Below are positions 1 to 10,279 of a stretch of 64,000 bases of DNA, one piece after another (within the stretch, counting starts at the first letter, position 1; every line of letters starts with the position of its first letter). Source of the DNA: Corticium candelabrum. Its lineage: Eukaryota > Porifera > Homoscleromorpha > Homosclerophorida > Plakinidae. The notes below the pieces were generated by a model. It did no database searches. It saw only the letters and a list, made by a program, of their open reading frames with translations, and had not been told where the DNA came from. A program made the position numbers and the translations under genes. The stretch lies in contig NC_085099.1 in assembly GCF_963422355.1 (NCBI RefSeq), forward strand, positions 6,061,625 to 6,125,624, in the 5' to 3' direction.

Positions 1-299
1 CGTCTTCCAGAAATCGAACTGACTTCTTGATTGATCGCTATCTGCATTTTTCAATTAAAAATTTGGAGAAAAATTGCGGTGCATCAGTTGCCACGCTTGT
101 TAGTACAGCATCGTCAGCAGATGCTTCCTCGCGACAGAAAAGGTTCATGGCAGCAGCAGCAAATAGAATAGCATTTGTCTATAGGAAATGACATGCAGCT
201 GCTAAAATACGCACGTCTCCTTAACTGTGTATTTGTGTGTCACTGCAGCAACTGCTCAAGGTTTACTACAAATTGATGGTTGTCACTGCCCAATTGATT

Positions 300-590
300 C
301 CAGCACTTTCATGCAGCGAAGAAGAAGCTGACACCCGAATATTTTTACACGCCAATCATGCAACAAACACGAGAGCATCTCACATAAATATTGTCATCTG
401 TTTATGCACCAGATAATGACGTTTTAGTGACATTTGCTCGGGCGCACATGAGATCCCAGCACAGATTATATTGCAAGGCGTTGCATCAGCATGACAAATA
501 TTGCTTGGTCGATTGAAGAAGATGTGTGCAAAGCACTTCCCGGGTTGCATGCCTATACTGGATGCGACAGCGAACAGCATCAATGATACT
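300..590 (+). pseudogene. Remnant of a mobile-element-like gene with a 'HAYTGCD' motif
   Basis: On the plus strand, 536-571 reads LPGLHAYTGCDS, a motif I associate with a family of repetitive genes common in invertebrate genomes. Upstream, weakly matching residues occur with stops in between (for example around 300-480). No continuous reading frame or splice pattern is visible, so I read this as a decayed fragment. No function is assigned. The identification rests on one short motif. Confidence 0.35.
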
Positions 591-1216
591 GACTATATTT
601 AATTGGAAGTTGTATTGGTCACTATTAGTTAACACAGACAGACTAATATAGTCTATAGATCTCTTCGCATGCATCTATACATCATCCGTTTGAGCTCAGT
701 TAATTAAATACGTCTGATTTTGCTTAAATTAACGTAAGAAAGCTTGTCAACCATACCTAAAGTTTTTGATAGCAAATCCGACTTCGCTTTTTAATTTCAT
801 ATATTAGTTATTACGGCAACATTTTTAATTTAAGGAAACGCTGTTTTAGCCAACTTTGGACACTCTGATGCTAATTGCCGAGCGTATTCTAATCCGGGTC
901 GCACAACAGACATATCTGTACACACGAACCTCAAATTTCTCCTCCCTACGACCACGTACGTTTAATTATAAGACTTACTTCAAAAAATTGTTTTCGTATT
1001 CGACAGATCAATAGAGGAACGATTTGTGCAAGTCACCAAACGGCGACGAAAAAGGCCCTCACAAAGTTCCGTCGCCCCGACCTTAGCTAGGGATTGTGTG
1101 TACTTGAGGAGCTGAATGCCACCTACGGTCAACTATTCACACGTCACCTCATCTCATTTAACAATACACGAATAATTTAATTTTGTGGCCCTAGGTTGAC
1201 CTGTTTGGGTGTGACA
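591..1216. other. Unassigned stretch before the C48 peptidase exons
   Basis: AT-rich DNA with no reading frame that I can support. Upstream exons of the following C48 peptidase gene may lie here or to the left of the window, but I could not recognise them. Confidence 0.4.
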
Positions 1217-1763
1217 GGCTACTGTGCATTATAAATGACAAGAGGAACCACTGGACATTGATGGTAAATGTCAATAACCTATACATCCTCTGCAACTTTC
1301 ACACCAACACATATGCACAATAGTTTCAATAGTGTACTATTTGTTGATACTTAGGTCATTGACAACACACAGAAAGAAATGAGGTACTATGACTCACTTG
1401 GAGGTGAAGGAAGTGTATACACTAATGCTTTGAAGTATGCTGCATTATTTGTATCAATGCTGACAAACACATGAACATGAGTTGCTGTTAGGAAGTATCT
1501 TGAAAATGAGAGCATTCGACGTCAGAGCACACTGTTTGACTGGAACGGGTGGAAATTTTGCAATGCCAAAGGCATCCCACAGCAAGAAAACAATCAGGAC
1601 TGTGGAGTCTTTTTACTTAAGGTAAGGATCTGTTCCGTTGGTTTCAATACCTAAATTTTTACAGCAATATGTTGCCGTACATCAACATTATTACTTAGGT
1701 CCTAGATAAATACTTATAGTTATTATGGACTTCGCTAAGTTAGCGACAAGTTAGTTATAACAT

Positions 1764-1821
<58 letters not shown>

Positions 1822-2614
1822 CAATTTGAATTCAAAACTAGTAATTAAAGCTGCGTTTACAGTGTCAGTTCCACAGCTATACGCCTTCTAAACACCGGGA
1901 TGGGATTGTCACAAAGAATTATGAAATCCTGCTAATTGATTGGACCGCATTGAGGGCATGGCACATTCCTGAGCATGACATACCTATATAGTCAAACATC
2001 CATCCACATATCAACACATTCGTCCACATGGCCCGCAAACCGGAAGTCGTGAGTTTTACAATATCTCGTTGTTTATGGCTCATAGATGAAACAAATATGT
2101 AGCCTTGTGCAATTCAATGCTTAATTAATTAACAATTGAGATACATTGTTGTGAGGCCTGAAACAGTTCCCTGTATGTACAAGTTGTTTTCACATAGTCA
2201 ATATACTGTCAGTAATATGGTTCTTATTGCAGTACACAAGGTGCCTATTACTCAGCGAGCCCATGACATTTAATCAGGTAGACAAGTATCCAAACATCAA
2301 AATATTTCTGAGAAAAAAACTTAATTCAAATGTTTTTACAGGGTTCAGTATCCGGTATCAGACAGTTTATTGCAAGTGAGCTATTGAGTGGTTGCCTTTT
2401 CAGTGAAATCTCTAATAAATCCTTGCCAGTATCCCTCTCTCACCTACTATCTAGTGTTGATGTCAGCAATGTGGCTTCAGATTCTGACCTTCAATCTGAA
2501 GGCTCTGATTCTGAAAGTGAGACGACTGCGAACAGGACTCACTGTTGTAGAAGGGTGAGTCATGTGCCTCCGATTTTGCAGTCCTCAAGTGACTCAGAAT
2601 TGGACATAAGCTAG
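1217..2614 (+). CDS. C48 (Ulp1/SENP-type) cysteine peptidase domain, probably transposon-borne, 5' end not found
   Basis: Exons that join in phase: 1217-1263, 1355-1434, 1492-1621, 2233-2277, 2342-2614, all with GT-AG borders. The product shows the C48 order: NHWTLM (catalytic His), YYDSLGG (catalytic Asp), then NNQDCGVF (oxyanion Gln and nucleophile Cys), followed by a helical end. Family enzymes cleave SUMO or related conjugates; transposon-borne versions have unknown targets. After the domain comes a Ser/Asp/Glu-rich tail (SDSDLQSEGSDSESE). The frame ends at TAG 2612-2614, and the same frame continues directly into the MULE transposase, so the two may have been one protein. The N-terminal exons were not found. 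A host SENP gene is the alternative, but the neighbourhood argues for a mobile element. Confidence 0.7.
1764..1819. repeat. (CA)n microsatellite
   Basis: About 28 uninterrupted CA units, located in the intron between the fourth and fifth recognised peptidase-coding blocks (after the exon ending 1621 and before that starting 2233). Confidence 0.97.
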
Positions 2615-4594
2615 CTTCCAAAGTCATGGTGCCAACTTAGGCCTGAATTGCAAAGTGTACTACCACCAAATGATAGTTACACCTACGTTATTGAAATGTT
2701 CCAAAATCTTGACCCACACGCTTTCTCTGGTGCTCATTCTACAAATTTCACTACAGAATTCCGGGTGAACTTGGAAGATGAAGAAAGCGCTAGAGAATGG
2801 GTTAATCTGATGTCCAAGCAATGCAAATGCACATACAGAGTAACCCGAACATACAAGCCTTCACTTAAGAGAGTTCTGTTCAAAACAGACATGCACTGCC
2901 AACACTTCAGAAAAGCGCTAACACAGAAGCAATTGTCTCATAAGGGGCCGTCCGTAGTTACCGAATGATTTTAAAATCCGAACAACGTTAGAATTTCTTC
3001 TTACCCACCCACCCACCTACCTAATCCTAACAGCTGTCCATAGTCATGAAACAATTTCTCCTCGCAGCTATTATACGCTGCGAGCTGATCGCCGGAAGTA
3101 ACCAGTCGTCGCCGCCTTCTCGTCCGCATTGTCCATTCCCTGTTGGACTCCAACGCTCTTGGCTATCACATCATCTCTTGCCTTCCTGTCCTTCGAGTAC
3201 TTGTCACGCCATTGGCCTTGCGCCCACTTGAAGAAGTCCTTGCGAGTGCGCTGTCCAGCATCTTGCTGCCACAGAGTTTCGATCACTCGTGTGTAATCAC
3301 TGTCATCTGCACTGCGTTGGAAGAAAGGCTCTCTCTTCCTCTTCCGTACACCAAAGAGAGTCAGCTGCTTTTTCATCACCACTGGACAATAAAGAAATCT
3401 GCGCATGCGCAGTGATCAAATGATTTCTAATTCGAACAGCCTTCTGACCCACCCACCCACTTTCGAACGTTGTTCGGATTTTAAAATCATTCGGTAACTA
3501 CGGACGGCCCCTAAGTAAACCAAGCCCCAAACATTGATTTCAGGTGTACGATGCAAGAAGACTTAGTGCCCATCAACTGTACATATTACAGTCCAAAACC
3601 ACCGCAGCTGAAAGCTCCAAACTATCGACACACACACCAAACCACCATAAAAGTCAATTTCCACCATAATCACCCCATTGACTCAGCACATGTGCTTGGA
3701 TTCAGACCAGTACCCGATAGCACAAAGCAAGAGTATGCTAATCTATTCGCGTTAGGTCATTCTGCTTCATCAGCACATCATCACTACGAAGAAGAGATTA
3801 TGCAGAAAGAAGACCAAAGTAGCATTGCCGGCTGTGCAGTCAATCCAGGCATACAGTGGGTACATCAATTCTATCGCAAATGGAGAAGTGAACACCTAGG
3901 TCCTAAGAATGGGAAAGACCTCTTTGACCGTCTTGAGCAAGAAGTAAGAATGTACAATGAAACCAACAATGCCGTTGGTGGGAAAGCGAAAATGCAGTGG
4001 GAAGTCAGTTCTGATAACTCAGATGTTGACCACGATAGTGATGATGATGGTGATAATGACACGCCTCCAAAGTCAAAACGGAAGAAAATTACCCATACCC
4101 CACCCATTGTGTCTGCCATCTGCACACCCCTAATGGCACGAGTTCATGAAAATGTCATACAATCTGCTGAATTAGTTTTCTGTGATGCTACCTCTTCTCT
4201 AGACAGAAACAATGTTTCATTATTCATTTTGTCAACTGCCCACCCTGCAGGGGGGTCCACCACTAGGTGTAGTACTGGCTTCTGATGAAAGAGAAGAAAC
4301 CATTACCAAGGGCCTTCAAATGTTAACAGAATACTTCCATCACAAGCATTTTACCACAACGGAAAGGAAAGAGGGCCGTTGCTCATTATGACTGATGACA
4401 GCACCACTGAGAAAGCAGCTTTTAGATCAATGTGGCCACATGCAAAACAGCTACTCTGTACTTTTCATTTTCTACAGAGAAGATGGACATGGTTGTATGA
4501 AGGCAAAAACCACATTCTTCACTCAGAACGTGCTACACTCCTAAAGCTTGTAAAGTGCTTTTGCATGCCAAGTCTGAGAAACTCCTGCAGCTAG
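2615..4594 (+). pseudogene. MULE-type transposase gene, disrupted
   Basis: Reading blocks: 2615-2943, then (after the insertion at 2944-3511 and an intron 3515-3543) 3544 to about 4250, then two shifted blocks to 4594. The protein matches the animal MULE-like transposases whose DDE core starts with a short Asp-containing strand (VFCDATSSLDRNN), continues HPAGG/PPLGVVLASDERE, then IMTDDSTTEKAAFRSMWP and LLCTFHFLQRRW. The first and second catalytic Asp regions are visible; the final Glu region and SWIM finger are missing. Two frameshifts are seen, one in the G run at about 4249-4255 and one at about 4370, and the 3' part is cut off before the gypsy element at 4631. An acidic stretch with a basic KSKRKK lies at about 4020-4090. 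Nonfunctional. Confidence 0.8.
2944..3511. mobile_element. PIF/Harbinger-like non-autonomous element (568 bp)
   Basis: Near-perfect terminal inverted repeats of about 48 bp begin GGGGCCGTCCGTAGTTACCG at 2944 and end with the complement at 3511. The flanking 3-bp direct repeats TAA (2941-2943, 3512-3514) fit the TWA target preference of PIF/Harbinger. Inside the repeats are ACCC-rich stretches. A minus-strand frame at 3071-3406 (111 codons, Lys/Arg-rich start KKQLTLFGVRKRKRE) matches no domain I recognise. It sits exactly at an exon-intron border of the MULE gene. Confidence 0.85.
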
Positions 4595-4630
4595 AATATA
4601 AGAGGTTTCTAGATCACTCTACAGTACGTA

Positions 4631-4710
4631 TTGCCTCTGAGTAATTAGATATATATGAGTGTATTACGGAAATACAAGGAGTCTTAACCCTACTAAGCCC
4701 GCAGACAACA
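4631..4710 (+). repeat. 5' LTR (5'-truncated)
   Basis: Matches the last ~80 bp of the 3' LTR and ends in CAGACAACA. The TG start is missing. Confidence 0.75.
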
Positions 4711-4728
4711 TGGTGTCAGGAGTGGGAC
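4711..4728 (+). promoter_or_regulatory. Primer-binding site of the gypsy element
   Basis: TGGTGTCAGGAGTGGGAC follows the LTR end directly. It starts with TGG, complementary to a tRNA CCA end. I did not assign the tRNA. Confidence 0.7.
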
Positions 4729-4795
4729 TTTGACTGAGCAAACCCAGGTCTGAGTCCGAAGGAGCGAGAACATACCCAATTGAGCTGGAGTAATA

Positions 4796-5332
4796 ATGGC
4801 AGCCTTTCAGATCGCACCGCCAGAGACGTTCGATTGTGCCAGCCCTGATACGTGGCCAGTATGGATCCGCCGCTTCGAACGATTCCGTACAGCTTCCGGA
4901 TTAGAGGAGAAAGACGGGAAGATTCAAATTAACACACTGGTCTATGCAATGGGACCGAAAGCTGAAGAAATATTGAGTTCATTCACCCTCACGGAGGAGC
5001 AGGCAAAAAGCTATAATGAGGTGAGAAGCAAATTCGATACACACTTTCTAGCGCGACGCAACGTGATATTCGAATGTGCAAAGTTTAATCAACGTGTACA
5101 AGAACCAGAGGAGTCGGTTGATTCTTTTGTCACTGCGCTGTACAGCCTGTCGGAACACTGCATGTTTGGTGACCTCCACGATGAGCTCATCAGAGACCGC
5201 ATTGTAGTAGGTTTGCGCGATGCGATTTTGTCTGAGACACTGCAGTTGGATTCTGAATTAACGGTGGAGAAAGCCATTTCGAAGGCTAGACAAAGAACAA
5301 ATTCAGAGACTGATGACAAAAGAGAGATTTGA
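4796..5332 (+). CDS. Gag-like polyprotein part of the gypsy element
   Basis: A 178-codon frame starting MAAFQIAPPETFDCASPDTW. It has the capsid-type segment typical of gypsy gag (WPVWIRRFERFRTASGL, then ...YNEVRSKFDTHF and FNQRVQEPEESVDSFVTALY). It would form the particle that packages element RNA. The frame ends at 5332 before the zinc knuckles, which are found in another frame from 5428, so gag is broken or needs a frameshift at about 5332-5530. The start is chosen because it is the first ATG after the primer-binding site and the family pattern begins there. Confidence 0.85.
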   Translation: MAAFQIAPPETFDCASPDTWPVWIRRFERFRTASGLEEKDGKIQINTLVYAMGPKAEEILSSFTLTEEQAKSYNEVRSKFDTHFLARRNVIFECAKFNQRVQEPEESVDSFVTALYSLSEHCMFGDLHDELIRDRIVVGLRDAILSETLQLDSELTVEKAISKARQRTNSETDDKREI

Positions 5333-5427
5333 TAAACAACATAGAGCCAGGGAACTACCACCATTAAATCATTAACCTGTTCTCCAGGTTAATCAGGAAA
5401 GATGACACGCATTCCACACCTGCAGTC

Positions 5428-6756
5428 GTGGAGGCGGTTCGTGGACGACGTCCCGTGGCGCAAACCAGACAAAGGAAGACTGCCTGCGTACACAAGGAGA
5501 AGAGTTCGTCGTCGGGTGGCAGACCAATGGCAAGAGATTCCTGCACTAGATGCGGACAGAAACCGTCACATGGTAGAGCTGCGTGCCCAGCAGTAACGGC
5601 AAAATGCCATAAGTGCGAACGTGTAGGTCATTACGCACGCATGTCTAAATCCAAACAAAAGATCGAAATCGTTTCGGATGCTAGCTTTGAGTCGGACGAT
5701 TCCCGCGGTTATCTATGCTTGGCTGTTAGATCTATCGGAACTGTAACAGGTGCTTGGATGACCAACGCTAAGGTGAATGGGAGAGAGTTGAGGTTCAAGA
5801 TCGACACTGGTGCAGACGTTACAGTGATACCAGAAAAGGTGTACAAAACAACCTTCAGCAAAGCTAAACTTCAACCTGTTACCAGACATTCACTACGTGG
5901 CCCAGGAGGACATGCATTAGATGTGCGTGGGAAGTTTGTTGCCAAACTCCAGGTCAAAGCGTTGGCCGCACAGCAAGAAATATTTGTGGTGAGCGGAATG
6001 ACAAGATGTCTACTTGGCAGACTAGCCATTGAAGCTCTGCAAGTAATCAAACGCTGTGAGATAGTACAAACAGCTGCATGTAATCTGGTCAAGGTGGCTG
6101 ATGTGCAAGCTGAATTCCCAAATTTGTTTAAGGGCCTTGGAAAGATGAAAGAAGAGTACACCGTCTGTCTGAAATCAGATACAAAGCCTTTTGCCCTGTC
6201 CACTCCCAGACGAATACCTATCCCCTTGATGAAGAAAGTGGAGGATGAACTGCTAAAAATGCAAGTGGATGGAGTAATTTCGAAAGTAGATCAACCCACT
6301 GATTGGTGCTCGGGAATGGTCATTGTTCCTAAGCCTAATGGTCGTGTGAGAGTGTGTTCATATGTCCAGACTCAATGAGAGCGTAAAAAGAGAGAGAATG
6401 GTATTACCTTCAGTAGAACACACTCTAGCTCAATTACAAGGCGCTCGTGTTTTCAGTAAGATCGATGCGAATAGTGGCTTTTGGCAGATACCGCTGTCAA
6501 ACGAGTCTGCCTTACTCACGACGTTTAAAACGCCATTTGGTAGATTTTGCTACAACAGATTGCCATTTGGTATAACCTCGGCACCGGAGTTATTCCGAAA
6601 AAGAATGTCTGAGACACTCAACGGTTAGCCGGGAACTCTGTGCTTGATGGATGATATTCTGGTCTATGGGAAGACACAAGCAGAACGTGATCAACGTCTT
6701 CGGAAAGTCCTAGAGAGAGTACAACAAGCCGGTCTTACACTTAACCAAGAAGACTG
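5428..6756 (+). pseudogene. Gypsy pol fragment: zinc knuckles, aspartic protease, partial reverse transcriptase
   Basis: From about 5540 the frame shows CTRCGQKPSHGRAAC and a second knuckle CHKCERVGHYARM, in which the last Cys is replaced by Met. The protease signature FKIDTGADVTVIP follows at about 5790. Reverse transcriptase begins before 6378 (DWCSGMVIVPKPNGRVRVC), shifts frame near 6360 and continues FSKIDANSGFWQIPL, FGRFCYNRLPFGITSAPE. After a stop near 6627, LMDDILVYG is still legible to about 6756. RNase H and the integrase core are absent. Inactive. Confidence 0.85.
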
Positions 6757-6936
6757 AAATGAAAAAAGAAGAACCAACAGAAAGTACGGTGCAGCATCCA
6801 CCTTCGGTACAACCTGATCTAACAACAACAAGAAGTGGTAGAGCTGTCAAGCCACCGCAGAAACTAGACTTATATTTAATGGGTGACTATACTGTGTTAG
6901 AGTTACACCAGTTTGATCTTAGATGTTTACAGAGCT
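6757..6936 (+). pseudogene. C-terminal tail of gypsy integrase
   Basis: Reads ...TTTRSGRAVKPPQKLDL, the Arg/Pro-rich tail seen at the end of many gypsy integrases, directly after the reverse-transcriptase remnant. This shows a large internal deletion. Confidence 0.6.
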
Positions 6937-6948
6937 GAGACAGGGGGA

Positions 6949-7055
6949 TGTGGCATGTGGTATGTTAGTGTTAAGTTGCCTCTGAGTAATTATATATACA
7001 TCAGTGTATTACGGAAATAAAAGGAGTCTTAACCCTCCTGAGCCCGCAGACAACA
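6949..7055 (+). repeat. 3' LTR (about 107 bp)
   Basis: Preceded by a purine-rich tract (GAGACAGGGGGA), starts TG and ends CA in CAGACAACA. Contains AATAAA at about 7015. Short for a gypsy LTR. Confidence 0.7.
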
Positions 7056-7129
7056 TTGGGGACGTTTGAAACGGGGTCTGAGTCAGTCAAATGACTGGGC
7101 TTTGCCTTGTGGCCGTGTTCATACTAAAA

Positions 7130-8330
7130 ATTTTAGGGTTTAGAGCTGGGTTTGGCATAACCATGCAATTACAATACATCAGGTAGGTCAGTAAGACAGG
7201 AATGTAGGCTAGAGCAGGCAGCCCTGCTGAAAAGTAGGGTTAGCTTGTTAAAACATTCCAGTTTATTCGTATCACAGCAAAAGCTCTACTTTGTGTTGGT
7301 CTGGCAGTTTTTTCTTTGAGCAAATAGAATCCACAGCACGAGTTGAGGAATTCTGTAGTGAAAGCTAGACGTTGACAGATTCAGGCAGCTGTTGCTGTTC
7401 TCCTGGAGAAGGCACTCGACGACGGAAGACTTGTGTAGCTCGAGACTGAGTCGAGTACAGTCTGCTAGAGTTCACACAGCCTATTATGACTAATTAGAGG
7501 CAACTGGACAAGCTCAACACGTGAGAACACACGTTGAGATACCACAGCAGGGTGTTATGATTAATCAGAGCAAACCCTGGAGATACAAATGTTTTTAGTA
7601 CACGGCCACATGTTCTGTGTTGTGTTTGTATGACGTTTATAGATAATAAATTGATACATAAGTGACGTCTCTCGTGAGAAAGGACACTAGCACTCTTCTA
7701 ACCCACATTCCTCCTTATTGTAATTGGTTATGCTAAACGGTAGCAAACCCAGCCCACTGGCTGTGTTCAAATAGTTAACTATAATGGGTTTGCTACTGCT
7801 TACCATAATCAATTACAACAATTAGGTCAGTTTACGACTGGAATGTGGGTTAGGCCTATAGTCCTTCCGAAAGGCAGGGTGAGCGTTGGGTTACCGCTTG
7901 TCAAAACATTCCAGTATATTCATATTCGTTGTAAGATTGCTGTGTTAGTGTGGCAGTTTTTTCTTAAACAAATTGAATCCGAAGCACGACTTGAGGAATT
8001 CTGTAGTGCAAGACGTTGTCGCATCCGTACGCATGTGGTCCTAGATCTGAAGAAGGCACGGAAAGCGGTCAGAATACATTTCAATTCTTGCGCGAGAGAA
8101 TCGAGTAGCGTAGCTCGAGTACATGATGGGTTGCAGTCTGCTAGAGTTCACACAGCCTATTATATGACTAATTATAGAGGCAACCGAACAAGCTCAACGT
8201 AAGAACACACCTTACGCATGATAGCACAGCAGGGTGCTAGGATTGACGGCTATATTTATATGGACGAGGTGTTAAACGTTTTGTCACAAGTGATGTCTCT
8301 CATGAGAAAGGACACTACGGCTAGTCTGTG
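7130..8330 (+). repeat. Diverged tandem duplication upstream of the first fibrinogen-like gene
   Basis: Two units of about 550 bp (roughly 7130-7690 and 7790-8325) align along their length: shared pieces include AACATTCCAGT, TGGCAGTTTTTTCTT, GAGGAATTCTGTAGTG, CAGTCTGCTAGAGTTCACAC and GAGAAAGGACACTA. No protein is convincingly encoded. The second copy ends about 60 bp before the TATA box of the downstream gene, so the duplicated segment is probably promoter or upstream DNA. Confidence 0.8.
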
Positions 8331-8388
8331 TTCACATAGACGAGGTGTTGAACTAAGTCTAGCTTCCATGAATGTATAAGCGTGAGGC

Positions 8389-8395
8389 TATAAAG
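8389..8395 (+). promoter_or_regulatory. TATA box of fibrinogen-like gene A
   Basis: TATAAAG, about 60 bases before the ATG at 8455. In gene B the aligned position (12102-12108) is degraded to TGTAAAT. Confidence 0.6.
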
Positions 8396-8454
8396 AGGCA
8401 AGGTATGCGACGACTCGATCATTTGCTGTCCTTCTTCGTTCGACACCACTTCAG

Positions 8455-8749
8455 ATGATGTCGTTTCAATTTGCGGCTTTGTTGCTGGCCAGTGTTTGTG
8501 CGTCAGAGGTCAGACGTGCGCTGTAATTGTGTGTGATTACGCTCCTAATGTTGCGTGATCTCTGATTTTGGCAGGTGGGAGCTGTGGACGTTGCTCAACT
8601 AATACAACGTTGCCTCAATGTACGTTCTGTATTGCACATGTCTTTTTATCAACTTAGACAGAAATGGAAGCTTTCACGTCGTCTTTTTATCAACTTAGAC
8701 AGAAATGGAAGCTTTCACGTCGTGTACACGCAACATTCTTCAACTGCAT

Positions 8750-8846
<97 letters not shown>

Positions 8847-10279
8847 CGCGCGCGTTCGTTCGTGCGTGCGTGTCTGTGCGTGTCTGTGTGTGCCTCTGTG
8901 TTTGTGTTTATTATTAAGTATCTCTTGTCTATTGCAGTCTTGCTCAAGAGTTTCATAAAATTGAATGTCTACTGTGTATTAATTAAACTTGAAAACTTGC
9001 AAGTTTGTATTGTATTTCAGTGGCTGTTAATTGTTTACAATTTGCAAAGAAACAGATCAATTGAATAGCCTAGTTTCTAGCTTGCAAATTTCTATTTTGG
9101 GTTACCTCGGTTGCAAGGTTTTTGCTAGACTATCATCTCTGAACAAATGAATATGCAAGTGTACAATTACAATACAGATAACTAGATAGCGAACAAAGAC
9201 GATTATTTTAGTACTGTACATGCTAGGACATTTCAGTTCTGTTGTAGTTTCAGGTTCCCTACACGTCTAGTCCGTGTGTTGCGTCAAGAGAGAGCACTCT
9301 GCGTTACGACTTTGATACCAAAGAAGTGGAAGTAAGAGCATCGATCACGTTAATTCACACAATCAGTGATATCAGTCACTTGGCAGGTATGTGATGGCAG
9401 TGACTGGAAATCCTTAGGAAGTGGAAGTGGCACCAAATTGGTTGACAGCAAATTGGGTAGCAGCAAAGACAACCCTGCGCCTGGATGCAGACACATTTTT
9501 GAAGCCGGAATAAAAGTCAGTGGAGTTTATTGGCTGTTGCCACTTGGTGCATCGCAACCCTTTCAGGTGTGTCTGAAATTAACTTTTTTTATCAAACTAG
9601 CTCATTTGATTACAATCTAACGGTTTTGTGATTGGAAGGCCTACTGTGATCAAACAACAGAAGGAGGCGGCTGGATGTTGCTGTATGCATACAAACATGT
9701 AAAACATGTAAGGGATCCGGTTGTCGTGAGTCTCCCTACAGATCCCGATGGATATTCTCATCAGCTTCTAGTTAATCTTGGCATAGAACGAGGGTTTGTC
9801 TTTGTCGTGTGCTTGTTTGCTTTGTCTGATGACGCTATACATTGCTATTTTTAGTTGGGCTCGTGAGCTGAGGTTCTACTGCTCCACTTCAGCACACAAT
9901 CGTGTCATCCATTTTAAGACTACCAATAACAACATTCTAAACAGCGCGTATGATGGCAAACGGCACTACACAGTCAACGATTGGAAGTATGAACTAGTCA
10001 TGTGTATAGATCGTAAAGCAGACCTTTACCAACTCATTATTGATTGTATAATGTAGAAGTAATAATGCGCTGCTAGCTGGACATTCCGCTAATCTTCCTG
10101 CTGCAACCACAGATATCTACGCTACAGGACAGGCAACTCCAGGATTTACTGATTTTCCGTTCTATAAATCTGGTAGTTATCACTGGGGTATTGCTCCTGG
10201 TTTCCACAGATTTGAATGCGACGATTATGCCGACTTCAACCAAGCAGATACTCTTCACCGTGTGTTTGTGCGGGAATGA
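8455..10279 (+). CDS. Secreted fibrinogen-C-like protein, paralogue A
   Basis: Seven exons that join in phase: 8455-8508, 8575-8619, 9254-9331, 9387-9566, 9639-9793, 9855-9986, 10057-10279; about 288 residues. It starts with a signal peptide ([18 protein letters not shown]). The core reads SGVYWLLP...QPFQ, then [20 protein letters not shown], which resembles the first half of a fibrinogen C-terminal domain. It continues [57 protein letters not shown] and ends FVRE. The usual fibrinogen calcium-binding second half is not seen, so ligand binding cannot be assigned. Cysteines match those of paralogue B. Exons 5, 6 and 7 have exactly the same lengths (155, 132, 223) as in gene B, showing recent tandem duplication. 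It is likely an extracellular lectin-like or matrix protein, by inference only. Confidence 0.85.
8755..8854. repeat. (TG)n-(CG)n microsatellite in intron 2 of gene A
   Basis: Over 40 TG units followed by a short CG alternating run, a potential Z-DNA tract. Confidence 0.95.

Larger units (their letters stand above)
4631..7055 (+). mobile_element. Ty3/gypsy-type LTR retrotransposon, internally deleted
   Basis: LTR-like ends share the stretch from TTGCCTCTGAGTAATTA to CCCGCAGACAACA at 4631-4710 and 6949-7055. Between them, in order, are a primer-binding site, gag, zinc knuckles, aspartic protease, partial reverse transcriptase and a short C-terminal integrase tail. RNase H and the integrase core are missing, and several stops break pol. 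It is dead and non-autonomous, and lies immediately 3' of the truncated MULE gene. Confidence 0.88.

Noticed and set aside
8575..9068. Long plus and minus open frames over the TG microsatellite
   Set aside because: They consist of Val-Cys or His-Thr repeats translated from TG/CA units; the real exons of the gene lie elsewhere in phase.
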